57,793 bases of DNA from Verrucomicrobiia bacterium (GCA_035946615.1 DASYZB010000143.1:1-57793), one strand, 5' to 3'; counted from the first letter of the stretch, positions 7,764 through 15,582 are shown. Program-made: numbers and translations. Notes: a model not told the origin generated them from the sequence alone.

Positions 7764-8998
7764 GAACATCGTTCATCGTTTCATTAAAACGTTTACAGAA
7801 GTCCATTGATATGTTATTGTTGAGAGCATGGCCGGAAAATCCAAGCTCCCCGCTTTGGTCCTCACCCCGGAGGAACAACAGCGACTGGAAACATTGCAGG
7901 CTTCTCGCGTTGCGCCGGTGCGTGAAGCCGAACGGGCGCGGATTCTTTTGCAATATTGCGCCGGAAACAGTCCTTCGGCTATCCAAAAAGCCCTTGGGAT
8001 CAGCCGAGTCACCATTTATCATTGTCTGCACAAGGCTCTGGAGATGGGAATGGAAGCCGGGCTTAAGGACGCTTTTCATCGCCCCAAAGAGCCGCTCATT
8101 ACCAGCGATGACAAGGCTTGGGTAGTGCATCTGGCTTGCACCAAGCCTAAAGAGTTGGGTTACGCTGCGGAGTTGTGGACGCGCCAATCGCTGGCGGGGT
8201 ATGTACGCCAGCAAGCGCAAGCCGCCGGCCATCCCAGTCTGGCGCAGGCGGCCAAAGCCACGGTGCAAAGAATCCTGGACGAGCAGCATTTGCAACCGCA
8301 TAAAGTGAAGTATTACTTGGAACGACGGGACCCTGAATTTGAGCCGAAGATGAAGGAAGTGCTGATGGTTTATCAAGAGGTAGCGATGCAGAACCAGGCG
8401 GCGGCGGGGCCTGCGGAAACTGCCCCCAGCATCATCACGGTGTCGATTGACGAGAAGCCAGGGGTGCAGGCCATTGAGAACACGGCACCGGATTTGCCGC
8501 CGGTTCCAGAAAAACACCCCACTGTGGGCCGCGACCATGAATACAAACGGCATGGGACTCTTTCTATCTTGGCTTCGTTGGATTTGCACGACGGGCACGT
8601 TGTGGCCCGTGTGGAAGAGCGGCATCGCAGCCGGGAGTTTGTCGCGCTGCTCAAGGACCTGGACGCCTATTATCCGACCGGGGTGACGATACGGGTTATT
8701 CTGGACAATCATTCGGCCCACATTTCCAAGGAGACGCGGGCTTACTTGGCCACGCGGCCTAACCGCTTTAGTTACGTCCACACGCCCAAACACGGCTCTT
8801 GGCTCAATTTGGTGGAAACGCTCTTTGGGAAGATGGCCCACACGTTCCTGAGGCACATTCGTGTGAAATCCAAAGCCGAACTCAAAGAGAGGATCCTGCG
8901 GGGGATCGCTGAAATCAATGCGGCTCCGGTAGTGCATCGGTGGAAAAAGTTCGATCTTTTGGCTTCCTGATGTGTAAGTATTTAATGAAACGATGTAC
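7764..8998 (+). mobile_element. IS630-family insertion sequence
   Basis: The element is about 1.24 kb and flanked by TA dinucleotides (7762-7763 and 8999-9000), the target duplication of IS630/Tc1-mariner elements. The left end reads GAACATCGTT then CATCGTTTCATTAAAA. The right end on the opposite strand reads GTACATCGTTTCATTAAA. The ends are therefore inverted repeats, with a 7-bp duplication of CATCGTT in the left one. One transposase gene fills the element and is intact. It inserted about 210 bp upstream of mraZ, outside the visible promoter. Confidence 0.88.
7828..8970 (+). CDS. IS630-family transposase (DD36E)
   Basis: This 380-aa transposase moves the surrounding element by cut and paste. 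The N-terminal half has a helix-turn-helix region (about residues 28-75, NSPSAIQKALGISRVTIYH). The C-terminal half is an RNase H-like DDE domain with D208 in SIDEKPG, D293 in ILDNHSAH and E330 in HGSWLNLVE. The 36-residue spacing of the last two fits IS630. It is full length with no frameshift, so the copy may be active. The long antisense frame over the same bases is a shadow. Confidence 0.95.
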   Translation: MAGKSKLPALVLTPEEQQRLETLQASRVAPVREAERARILLQYCAGNSPSAIQKALGISRVTIYHCLHKALEMGMEAGLKDAFHRPKEPLITSDDKAWVVHLACTKPKELGYAAELWTRQSLAGYVRQQAQAAGHPSLAQAAKATVQRILDEQHLQPHKVKYYLERRDPEFEPKMKEVLMVYQEVAMQNQAAAGPAETAPSIITVSIDEKPGVQAIENTAPDLPPVPEKHPTVGRDHEYKRHGTLSILASLDLHDGHVVARVEERHRSREFVALLKDLDAYYPTGVTIRVILDNHSAHISKETRAYLATRPNRFSYVHTPKHGSWLNLVETLFGKMAHTFLRHIRVKSKAELKERILRGIAEINAAPVVHRWKKFDLLAS

Positions 8999-9090
8999 TA
9001 GCCCTCTCCACCAAACGGGGGAGGGAATTGGTTCCCAACGCATGTAACGAAATTTAGTTGCCAGTCTGCCAGCGAGGCGTCGTGGGGCGT

Positions 9091-9155
9091 TTTGGTTACC
9101 GGGGGTTACCGTGGGTTACCGTAAGCGACCGTACGGTTACCGAGGGTTACCGTCA
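9091..9155. repeat. GGTTACCG short tandem array, 10-bp period
   Basis: The motif GGTTACC(G) recurs in steps of about 10 bp: near 9094, 9104 and 9114, a degenerate GCGACCG near 9125, then again near 9134 and 9144. The period matches one DNA helical turn, so all copies face the same side of the helix. The array starts about 90 bp downstream of the IS630 element and ends at the stop codon of the doubtful minus-strand ORF. No hairpin of note forms, because the units are direct repeats. Confidence 0.8.
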
Positions 9156-9647
9156 GACGCCGGTGGAGCGACGTTGGACGGGGCCTCGGGCGGCTGTTTT
9201 GACGTTGAGGCCCCGCCGGCTCATCTCGCGTTCGAGCATCTCGCCAAAGGTCGGGCCGGGAGGGCAAAAGGGCATCTCTTCACGAGGCGGGAGGTCGTTT
9301 CGATGCAGAACATTGTCCTCACGCGCGGATTTGGCGAGTTCTTTGGCTGAAGCGATTTTGCGGACGACTTCGATTTCGCCGGCTTCTTCATGGCGAAGAT
9401 TGGGGATGGAGTTGCGGATGCCGGCGAGCCTGGGAGCGAGCAGTTGCCGAGGAGGTTCAGCAGGTCTGCAGGGACCCGCGCACTCCGGGACAGGCACGGC
9501 GTCGAGCACGGTGAGCGTGTTGTTGTTGTTGGCGGGCTGGGAGCCGTTGTTGATAGGTGATGAATTTAGCATAGGAGAATAGTATAGAAAGGGGCGGAAG
9601 ACTTCGAAATCGGGTAGATTTGGAGGATAGTTGTGATGATGGTTCAT
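9153..9647 (-). CDS. Doubtful hypothetical protein beside the GGTTACCG array
   Basis: This open frame has 164 codons. A shorter form begins at an internal ATG (MLNSSPINNGSQ) near 9569, next to a TATACT sequence. The N-terminal half is Asn/Pro-rich and low complexity. The C-terminal half (EIEVVRKIASAKELAKSA onward) has helical, charged character. I recognise no family, and neither start has a convincing ribosome site. It is the only plausible gene in the 845 bp between the IS630 element and queA. It could be an accessory gene carried with the element or a chance frame. Confidence 0.3.
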   Translation of the reverse strand: MNHHHNYPPNLPDFEVFRPFLYYSPMLNSSPINNGSQPANNNNTLTVLDAVPVPECAGPCRPAEPPRQLLAPRLAGIRNSIPNLRHEEAGEIEVVRKIASAKELAKSAREDNVLHRNDLPPREEMPFCPPGPTFGEMLEREMSRRGLNVKTAARGPVQRRSTGV

Positions 9648-9732
9648 GGCCGAGGGATGAACAGATGTAATATTATTGTGCTTAAGTGGTTACAGATAAT
9701 CGGAGCTGATGGGGGGGCGAGGGTGGCCTTGG

Positions 9733-9754
9733 TAATGAAACGGTGTATGTACTA
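9733..9754 (+). repeat. Relic of an IS630 right end
   Basis: This 22-bp stretch reads TAATGAAACGGTG then TATGTACTA. It matches the right end of the intact element at 8982-9000 (TAATGAAACGATGTACTA) apart from one A/G change and a 4-bp TGTA duplication, in the same orientation. It ends in the same CTA as the real end. This suggests a second, decayed end about 750 bp beyond the intact one. Confidence 0.5.
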
Positions 9755-9844
9755 TGGGCGCGGCACGCCGAACGTGCCTCAATCTGGCGACATTAGTCCA
9801 TCCCTGGCGTCTGTGGGCTCTTGTCTTGAGCAAGGTTTATACGG

Positions 9845-10933
9845 ATGCTTCACGAAATGCGGACGGCGGATTTCGATTATGAATTGCCTGAAAATCTGAT
9901 TGCGCAGCATCCGGCCGCGCGGCGTGACGATTCGCGTTTGCTGGTGCTACATCGGAATTCGGGAGCCATTGAGCATCGAGGGTTCCGGGACTTGCTGCAG
10001 TACCTCCAGCCCGCAGACGTCCTGGTGCTCAATGATTCGCGCGTCATCCCAGCCAGATTGCGCGGCAGAAATCTCCGCAGCGGCGGGCATTTCGAGGTGT
10101 TGCTGCTGGAACAAAACGGAGCCAACGATTGGTGGGTTTTGCTGCGTCCAGGCAGGCGCGCAGGGGTAGGGACGCGAATAGGTTTCAGAAATGCCCGGGA
10201 TGAGATGAGCGGCATTGAGGCCTGTGTGACTGAGATAAATGCCGAGGGCCACCGGCGCCTGTGCTTTAGCGGGATTGCAGATATCAGGGACGCGCTGACG
10301 GAATTGGGGGAGGTCCCTTTGCCTCCATACATTCATCGAGCAGACTCGCGATTCTCCGAAGCAGACCGCGCGCGTTACCAGAGCGTTTTTGCTCAACCGC
10401 CCGGGTCGGTGGCCGCCCCAACTGCCGGTTTGCATTTTACCGAAGAACTGCTCAAAGAGATTCGCGCGCTGGGTGTCGAAGTTTGTTTTGTAACGTTGCA
10501 CGTGGGACTGGGGACATTCGCGCCGGTCAAAGTGGAGAACTTGGATTTGCATGTGATGCACGAGGAACGGTTTTGTGTAAATGCGGAGACAACTCGGCGC
10601 ATCAACGAATGCAAGGCAGCGGGCCGGCGGGTGATTGCGGTGGGCACAACGAGCCTGCGAGCGATCGAAGGCCTGGCCGCAGAAACGGGCGGACGCCTGG
10701 AACCCAAAGAGGGCCGGACGCGTTTGTTCATCCGGCCTCCACATGATTTCAAGATTGCCGATGCGCTGTTAACCAACTTTCATCTGCCGCGTTCGACGCT
10801 GCTGATGCTGATCAGCGCGTTTGCGGCCTCAAACAAAACAACAGGACGAGAGCTGGTGCTGCGGGCATATCGGGAAGCTATCGAACGGCGTTACCGGTTT
10901 TTCAGTTATGGTGATGCGATGCTGATAATATGA
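9845..10933 (+). CDS. queA: S-adenosylmethionine:tRNA ribosyltransferase-isomerase
   Basis: QueA transfers and isomerises the ribosyl group of SAM onto 7-aminomethyl-7-deazaguanine in tRNA, forming epoxyqueuosine. The 362-aa protein shows family motifs: DFDYELPENLIAQHP at the start, VLNDSRVIPARL, VAAPTAGLHFTEELL, VTLHVGLGTFAPV and NFHLPRSTLLMLISAF near the end. An AAGG about nine bases upstream supports the ATG at 9845; an ATG at 9857 is also possible. A queE gene at 51597 belongs to the same queuosine pathway. The stop overlaps the next gene as ATGA. Confidence 0.96.
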   Translation: MLHEMRTADFDYELPENLIAQHPAARRDDSRLLVLHRNSGAIEHRGFRDLLQYLQPADVLVLNDSRVIPARLRGRNLRSGGHFEVLLLEQNGANDWWVLLRPGRRAGVGTRIGFRNARDEMSGIEACVTEINAEGHRRLCFSGIADIRDALTELGEVPLPPYIHRADSRFSEADRARYQSVFAQPPGSVAAPTAGLHFTEELLKEIRALGVEVCFVTLHVGLGTFAPVKVENLDLHVMHEERFCVNAETTRRINECKAAGRRVIAVGTTSLRAIEGLAAETGGRLEPKEGRTRLFIRPPHDFKIADALLTNFHLPRSTLLMLISAFAASNKTTGRELVLRAYREAIERRYRFFSYGDAMLII

Positions 10934-11736
10934 GCGGCTCTTCAATCGCGAGGACCAGAAAAGGCATGGACGATGCCTGGTTCCAGGCTTTTCGAAGGCG
11001 CCGTGGTCTCCCATACGTTCTAGTGAATATGGCCATGACGGCGGATGGAAAGATTGCCACCGCCAATCGCGCCATTGCATCCTTCAGCAGCCGGCGCGAC
11101 CGGGAGAATTTGCTGAGGCTGCGAGCTACTGCGGATGCGGTGATGGCCGGGGCCCGCACGATCGACCAAGGGCGCGTGATTCTGGGGCCCGGCTCCGCAA
11201 AGCACCGCCGGTTGCGGCTGAGCCGCGGCCTGGCCGAATATAACCTGCGTGTAATCGTCAGCGGCTCGGGAAGCGTGGACCCGAGCTCAAAGATTTTTCA
11301 GAAGCGCTTTTCACCGATTATCATTCTGACAACGGGCCGCGCGGGCGGCCCCAGGCTCAAACGGCTCCGGAGGCTTGCTGACGAAGTGAAGATTTGCGGG
11401 AGGAGGGAAATAGATTTTCCCCGGGCGTTACGCTGGCTGCAAAGCAAATGGAAAGTGCGACGCTTGGTTTGCGAAGGCGGCGGGGAGCTCAACAGCCCCT
11501 TATTTCGTAAAGGACTGGTCAATGAATTGCACCTGACGGTTTGTCCAAAAATCGCTGGTGGCCGCAAGGCCCCGACCATTGTCGATGGGGCTGCAGCGCC
11601 GAATCTCGCCAAGGCGGCGCGCCTGGAGATCAAATCCTCCCGGCGCATCGGCGCTGAGCTCTTTCTCGTCTATCGCGCCAGGGCGTCCGCCCACCGCGCC
11701 AGGAGCCAGAGCAGGTCGGAAAGCCGGTTCAAATAA
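10930..11736 (+). CDS. RibD C-terminal domain reductase (dihydrofolate reductase-like fold)
   Basis: This 268-aa protein resembles the reductase half of RibD, an NAD(P)H enzyme of riboflavin synthesis that reduces the ribosylamino group. Visible signatures are VLVNMAMTADGKIAT at residues 30-44, ATADAVMAGARTID, VCEGGGELNSPLF and ELHLTVCPKIAGGRKAPT. There is no deaminase domain, so it is a stand-alone reductase and its exact substrate is uncertain. It overlaps queA by four bases (ATGA). Its basic C-terminal tail overlaps the convergent adenosyltransferase gene by 67 bp, and the tail may be longer than the functional domain needs. Confidence 0.85.
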   Translation: MSGSSIARTRKGMDDAWFQAFRRRRGLPYVLVNMAMTADGKIATANRAIASFSSRRDRENLLRLRATADAVMAGARTIDQGRVILGPGSAKHRRLRLSRGLAEYNLRVIVSGSGSVDPSSKIFQKRFSPIIILTTGRAGGPRLKRLRRLADEVKICGRREIDFPRALRWLQSKWKVRRLVCEGGGELNSPLFRKGLVNELHLTVCPKIAGGRKAPTIVDGAAAPNLAKAARLEIKSSRRIGAELFLVYRARASAHRARSQSRSESRFK

Positions 11737-12203
11737 ACCAGAATTTCAGGATTTACTGCCGCCTTCTCCTGGGGCAACGCGCAAACGCGCCGCTCGGCGC
11801 GGCGGCAAACGGTGCGCGCCATGTCGAGCGTCGCGGCGGATAAATTTGCCCCCGGCATCACCCAGTCTCGAGGGATCACTCTTTGCGCTTCCACAAGCTT
11901 AACCACCTCTTCCAGCCGCGCCGTCAATTCGGCGCGGACCACAGAAAAACCATCTTTGACATACCGCTCCAAATCCGCCGGTGAAGTCGCTAGTTCGCCC
12001 ATGAGGACAATGAGGTCTGTCTGGACGAGCGCGAGGTTTTGGCGAATGAAGTCCTGCTGGGCAGCCGCCCGGGCAAGACCCAGGGTGGCATTTAACTCGT
12101 CCACCGCGCCATAGGCCTCGACGCGCGGATGAGACTTCGGCAGGCGACGCCCGTACATGAGAGAGGTCGTGCCGTCGTCGCCGGTTTTGGTTACGATGCT
12201 CAT
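11670..12203 (-). CDS. PduO-type ATP:cob(I)alamin adenosyltransferase
   Basis: This enzyme adenosylates cob(I)alamin to give coenzyme B12. The 177-aa product has the PduO/MMAB signatures: SIVTKTGDDGTTSLMYGRR with the ATP-binding TKTGDDGTT, VEAYGAVDELNATLGLAR, the central LATSPADL and late TVCRRAERRV. The closing LNRLSDLLWLLARWAD is typical of the C-terminal helix. I chose the ATG at 12203 (MSIVTKTG), which is the family start; a longer frame to 12224 exists. No cobalamin riboswitch is visible upstream. It lies 25 bp after the amidase gene. Confidence 0.94.
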   Translation of the reverse strand: MSIVTKTGDDGTTSLMYGRRLPKSHPRVEAYGAVDELNATLGLARAAAQQDFIRQNLALVQTDLIVLMGELATSPADLERYVKDGFSVVRAELTARLEEVVKLVEAQRVIPRDWVMPGANLSAATLDMARTVCRRAERRVCALPQEKAAVNPEILVYLNRLSDLLWLLARWADALAR

Positions 12204-12228
12204 GGAACGACGTGAATGCGCCAATCCT

Positions 12229-13227
12229 TCAGGCCCCTTGTTCTACGGCATGCCGGTAGGCCAGCAACCCGGCGGCAATGGCCTGCGCCATCTTCTCGCG
12301 ATATGCCGCTGTGAAAATTCGCCGGCCCTCGACCGGGTGGGACATGAAACCCGCCTCGACGAGGATGGCGGGCATCGAGGCCTCGCGCAATACAGCGAAG
12401 CGGGCGCGGCGCACGCCGCGGTCTTGCAACGACAACCCCTGTACCAGCGCTTTCTGCACGTCATAAGCGAGTAAAAGGCTTCTGTCGTTCTGCCGGTTGC
12501 CCGAGCACCAGCTTTGGTCGCCCCCTTCACCTTTGTTATTGGTGGAACCCGCCCCGGCCGGGGTGATGCAAAAAACTTGCGTGCCCTGTACTGAATCGCG
12601 CGACGTTTCGCTGGCGTTGAAGTGCAGGCTGACAAACAGGTCCGCGCCTTTCAGTTTGGCCAGTTCGGCGCGGGCAGGCAGTTCGACAAAACGGTCCGAG
12701 CTGCGCGTCAGGAATACTTTAAAGCCTTCGCGAGTCAGCAAGCGGCGCACCTCCTTGGCAAATAGCAACGTGTATTTTTTTTCCTGATGGGAACCGACGC
12801 AGTAACCGGGATCCTTGCCGCCGTGGCCTGGGTCCAGGCAGATGGTCCTTATTCGAAGGCCCGGTCTGTTCCTGGCCGGCGAAAGCAAAGGGCGCAGGGC
12901 CGTCTCGATGTCCAAGGGCGCCAGGTAAACCCCGCCATTCCTGCGGATAGGAGGAAATGAAAGCCATAGATCGATGCCATTAAGCCGTGCTTCGCAGGAA
13001 TCGACTGTAAAGGAAAGGTCCCAGGACGGTTTGCTCAGTTCGAAAGTTTCCTCGCGTTTCAGCCAATGGATGTCGAAGCCATTGGCCCTCGCCCATTCGG
13101 CAATAGAAACCGTTTGCCTGCTGCCGCTTCGCGGGGCGGGTTCTGTGCTCGACGCTATCGAAGCCAATCCAGCGGCACAAACAAAGAGGATCGGGGGCCA
13201 ACTCAATTTTCTGGCAGGCAAATGCAT
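12229..13227 (-). CDS. N-acetylmuramoyl-L-alanine amidase (AmiC type)
   Basis: This exported zinc amidase cleaves the amide bond between MurNAc and the stem peptide during cell separation or wall turnover. Of its 332 aa, residues 1-27 look like a signal peptide. Residues 40-115 form a beta-rich region like the copper amine oxidase N-terminal or AMIN-type module. The Amidase_3 domain follows from about residue 127, with ICLDPGHGGKDPG (zinc His), SLHFNAS (second His) and AILVEAGFMSHP (catalytic Glu near the end). The gene starts a two-gene run with the adenosyltransferase. Confidence 0.93.
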   Translation of the reverse strand: MHLPARKLSWPPILFVCAAGLASIASSTEPAPRSGSRQTVSIAEWARANGFDIHWLKREETFELSKPSWDLSFTVDSCEARLNGIDLWLSFPPIRRNGGVYLAPLDIETALRPLLSPARNRPGLRIRTICLDPGHGGKDPGYCVGSHQEKKYTLLFAKEVRRLLTREGFKVFLTRSSDRFVELPARAELAKLKGADLFVSLHFNASETSRDSVQGTQVFCITPAGAGSTNNKGEGGDQSWCSGNRQNDRSLLLAYDVQKALVQGLSLQDRGVRRARFAVLREASMPAILVEAGFMSHPVEGRRIFTAAYREKMAQAIAAGLLAYRHAVEQGA

Positions 13228-13301
13228 GCCCCTGGACTCTGCATGGCCAAGGGGCTGAATTCAAGCGCATGCTTGCAGACTCCTCTGTAATTTCATCGGG
13301 A

Positions 13302-13565
13302 CTAGACGCCTACTGCTTGCTTGTCTAGCCCTAGATCAATTGCTAAGTGCAACTCGGGATGGAGGTCTTCAAGGAGAAATTTCCACACTAGCGCCGAGGG
13401 CAAGAGGTCCGGGTCTCGCATAGGGAGCACCGCGGCAACCCGCAGGGCCACGTTCGGGTCCTTGCACAGCATGTAAAGCCTGCGCCAGTCCTGGGTGCTT
13501 CCACGCTGAATCCAATCTAAATACGCTAGCGCGGAAACCCCCTTCGTATTTCGGCTCTGCATCAT
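13302..13565 (-). CDS. 87-aa protein coupled to nucleotidyltransferase
   Basis: I do not recognise a family. The frame can be extended to 13703, but the start I favour is the ATG at 13565, which overlaps the TGA stop of the upstream nucleotidyltransferase, a typical coupling arrangement. The 87-aa product (MMQSRNTKGVSALAYLDW at the start) is helical in character. Its repeated hydrophobic pattern (DWRRLYMLCKDPNVALRVAA, then LPSALVWKFLLEDLHPELH) could be short HEAT-like helices. There is no signal peptide or membrane segment. Pairing with a nucleotidyltransferase suggests an antitoxin or partner role, by inference only. Confidence 0.65.
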   Translation of the reverse strand: MMQSRNTKGVSALAYLDWIQRGSTQDWRRLYMLCKDPNVALRVAAVLPMRDPDLLPSALVWKFLLEDLHPELHLAIDLGLDKQAVGV

Positions 13566-14269
13566 CGGTTCGAGTCGTTGTAAAACCCTGCATCCAATGT
13601 TTGAGGCAGGACATTGTTCAGCTCCAACTTCACAAGGGCGCGCGACAAGCGGCGGCAGGCCTCGGCCACGTAGGCCCAATCGGTAAAGGGCGCCTTCAGG
13701 CATTTGTAGGCCTGCAGCGGCGTTTCTGCCAAATCCAGTGGCGGCACTTCACACGCCTCGGCGAAGCGGCTCACCAGGCTCTGCGAACCGGCGGCCGGAT
13801 AAACCAGGTTCAAATAACCCAGAGCCGTCAGCGCAGCCGAATCCCCCAGCAGCCGCGTCAAGGCCGCAACATCAACATAATACCTTGTCGCCCGCCGCTC
13901 GGTCAGCAAAAAGGCCTTAACACGCAACGTCTCCGCGGCAGTCGGCATGATTAGCCCGCTTACTTCGAGTGTGCGCAGGGGTTGTGCGCGCCGCCGTTGC
14001 CGCAAGCCCAAGGCCACTCCGCCCCGCTGTCCAAGAATGAGCACAGGCGGATTCCGCCTGGCCGTCGTCCAACCCTCCCAATCCTCCAGTCTGGCAGCTA
14101 CCTCTTCGTAGCGGTCCCGCAGGTGCGGCGTGACCAAATCCACGTCCAGCGAAACTCGATGCCGGCAATGTGCCGCCGCAGCGGTCCCGCCGACCGCCAC
14201 CAGTTCCAAATCCTGGAACTGGCGCTGCGCTGCCCGACCCTGCTCCAACACCCGTTCGAACTCAATCAT
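13562..14269 (-). CDS. Nucleotidyltransferase, AbiEii-like
   Basis: The 235-aa product has the polymerase beta-type nucleotidyltransferase signature ELVAVGGTAAAAHCRHR, then SLDVDLVTPHL, where GGT and DxD supply the nucleotide and metal site (about residues 22-45). The later LEVSGLIMPTAAETLRVKAFLL and RYYVDVAAL segments fit AbiEii/AbiGii-type proteins, some of which are toxins that modify tRNA ends. I chose the ATG at 14269; upstream extension to 14374 would overlap the previous gene. It is coupled to the 87-aa gene downstream (ATGATG overlap). A toxin role is inference. Confidence 0.75.
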   Translation of the reverse strand: MIEFERVLEQGRAAQRQFQDLELVAVGGTAAAAHCRHRVSLDVDLVTPHLRDRYEEVAARLEDWEGWTTARRNPPVLILGQRGGVALGLRQRRRAQPLRTLEVSGLIMPTAAETLRVKAFLLTERRATRYYVDVAALTRLLGDSAALTALGYLNLVYPAAGSQSLVSRFAEACEVPPLDLAETPLQAYKCLKAPFTDWAYVAEACRRLSRALVKLELNNVLPQTLDAGFYNDSNR

Positions 14270-14322
14270 CGCCTTAACTTGCGGCACGTCACTTTGCTTT
14301 GAAAGGCCAAGTCTTCGGAAGC

Positions 14323-14985
14323 CTAATTGACTGACACTTTTTGCGTTTGACAGATTTGGCGCGCCGTTGGCCACGGCAGAGCCAGTAGTGGTTCGAGGTT
14401 GCCGCGAGCGGAGGCGATCACCAAATCCCCCTCGTTGAGGACGACAACGCAGCAGGCCACGTGTTGGAGCGCGCGCATGTCACGGGGCAGATAAACAGCC
14501 ACGAACTGCCCGCCCCGGGCAACGCCAACCATTCGCTCCCAACCTCGCCGTTTCATGGCCTTATCCGCGCGCGTGAACAGCGCCGAATAATCCAGCGCTT
14601 GCGGCGCATCCAGAAGCTTGTAAACGCCAACGTCCGCGCCGTGCAGAGCGCCCAGGGCGGCTTTGGGCTCTGGCGGCAGGTTGAAGAAGCTCGATCCGAA
14701 CCGCGCGAAAGCCAAAGTGAGGCCGCCGGCATGAATAGCAAACCGCTTGTCCCAGTGTCCGGGGACGGACTCCATGACGCTGCTGCGCAAAGCTTGGTTC
14801 ACCGAACTCAACCGGAAGCAGTTGGCGATGCCAATGGCGCACAGTAAAGGCAGGCAGAGAACAAGCGCCAAAATCACGTAGCCCGCACTGGTCCGGGGGT
14901 TCAGCCGGGGCGAAGCTGGGGGCCGGAGTATCGGGGGCGCCGACGGGGCCGCTGGCGTTGGGCTGATTGGCATGACGTTTTCCAT
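14323..14985 (-). CDS. Membrane-anchored DUF4252-like protein
   Basis: This 220-aa protein has a Pro-rich cytoplasmic N-terminus and one membrane segment (about residues 35-55, GYVILALVLCLPLLCAIGIA), followed by an extracytoplasmic domain. The stretch RRGWERMVGVARGGQFVAVY, then CCVVVLNEGDLVIASARGNL, parallels the neighbouring gene (KGWERIVTAQQKDQDVNVYL, then VVLDGKEHAVFANVVGD), so the two are diverged paralogues. It starts 6 bp after that gene ends. The DUF4252 label is from pattern memory; the function is unknown. Confidence 0.7.
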   Translation of the reverse strand: MENVMPISPTPAAPSAPPILRPPASPRLNPRTSAGYVILALVLCLPLLCAIGIANCFRLSSVNQALRSSVMESVPGHWDKRFAIHAGGLTLAFARFGSSFFNLPPEPKAALGALHGADVGVYKLLDAPQALDYSALFTRADKAMKRRGWERMVGVARGGQFVAVYLPRDMRALQHVACCVVVLNEGDLVIASARGNLEPLLALPWPTARQICQTQKVSVN

Positions 14986-14991
14986 ACTCGA

Positions 14992-15582
14992 TTACTCCTG
15001 CGCCTTGTCCTTAGGTTTTTCCTCCTGTTTTTGCGCGGCGTCGCCAATCTGCTTAAGGGGGTCGATGTGGAGTTTCTCACCCAGCAAGGCCAATTGCTCG
15101 GGCTTGATATCGCCGACCACGTTGGCGAACACGGCGTGCTCCTTGCCATCGAGCACCACCGCAGCCAGACCTTGGACAGCCCCCTTGTCAGTCATCTTGA
15201 GGTACACATTGACATCCTGGTCTTTTTGCTGGGCAGTCACGATGCGTTCCCAACCCTTGGCGGCCAGGTCCTTGCGGATTTTCTGGGCGCGCTTCTGCAA
15301 CTCTGCCCGATTGTCCTCACCCAAGCCGATGACATTGACTCTGACCAATTTTAATCCGTTAAGAAGGCCGGCCACGTCGGGTTGGTCCTTCTCGACCAAT
15401 CGAGCCGCCAAGCCGATCAGGCCGCTCGGCACGTTCACCTCGACAAATTCCCCGCCTCCTTTGGGCGGTGAAAAGGCGCCGAAATCGACTTGACCGGGCA
15501 ATATTTCATCCGCTGCCAGAGTCACGGTTGCGGCGGCGCACAGCGTTACAGTTCCAATCATCCAGGGCTTCAAATGTTTCAT
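14992..15582 (-). CDS. Exported DUF4252-like protein
   Basis: The 196-aa product starts MKHLKPWMIGTVTLCAAA with a clear signal peptide ending near AADE at residues 23-26. The mature part has a hydrophobic-amphipathic region (VPSGLIGLAARLVEKDQPD), then LKLVRVNVIGL and the GWERIV-to-NVVGD core shared with the next gene. The last 20 residues are Lys/Glu-rich. I chose the ATG at 15582 because it gives a good signal peptide; the frame is open to 15780. The function of the family is unknown. It heads a possible four-gene minus-strand run to 13302. Confidence 0.75.
   Translation of the reverse strand: MKHLKPWMIGTVTLCAAATVTLAADEILPGQVDFGAFSPPKGGGEFVEVNVPSGLIGLAARLVEKDQPDVAGLLNGLKLVRVNVIGLGEDNRAELQKRAQKIRKDLAAKGWERIVTAQQKDQDVNVYLKMTDKGAVQGLAAVVLDGKEHAVFANVVGDIKPEQLALLGEKLHIDPLKQIGDAAQKQEEKPKDKAQE

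Noticed and set aside
7639-8937. 432-codon open frame antisense to the transposase
   Set aside because: It mirrors the IS630 transposase, which has intact DDE residues; the antisense frame has no recognisable domain and is a codon-bias shadow.
9091-9155. CRISPR array
   Set aside because: The repeat period is only about 10 bp, with no room for spacers, and no cas gene is present.
9633-9899. 88-codon plus-strand frame before queA
   Set aside because: It crosses the IS end relic and runs into queA in another frame; no ribosome site or domain is seen.
12180-12240. Cobalamin riboswitch before the adenosyltransferase gene
   Set aside because: The gene follows the amidase by 25 bp and no B12-box or long structured leader is visible.
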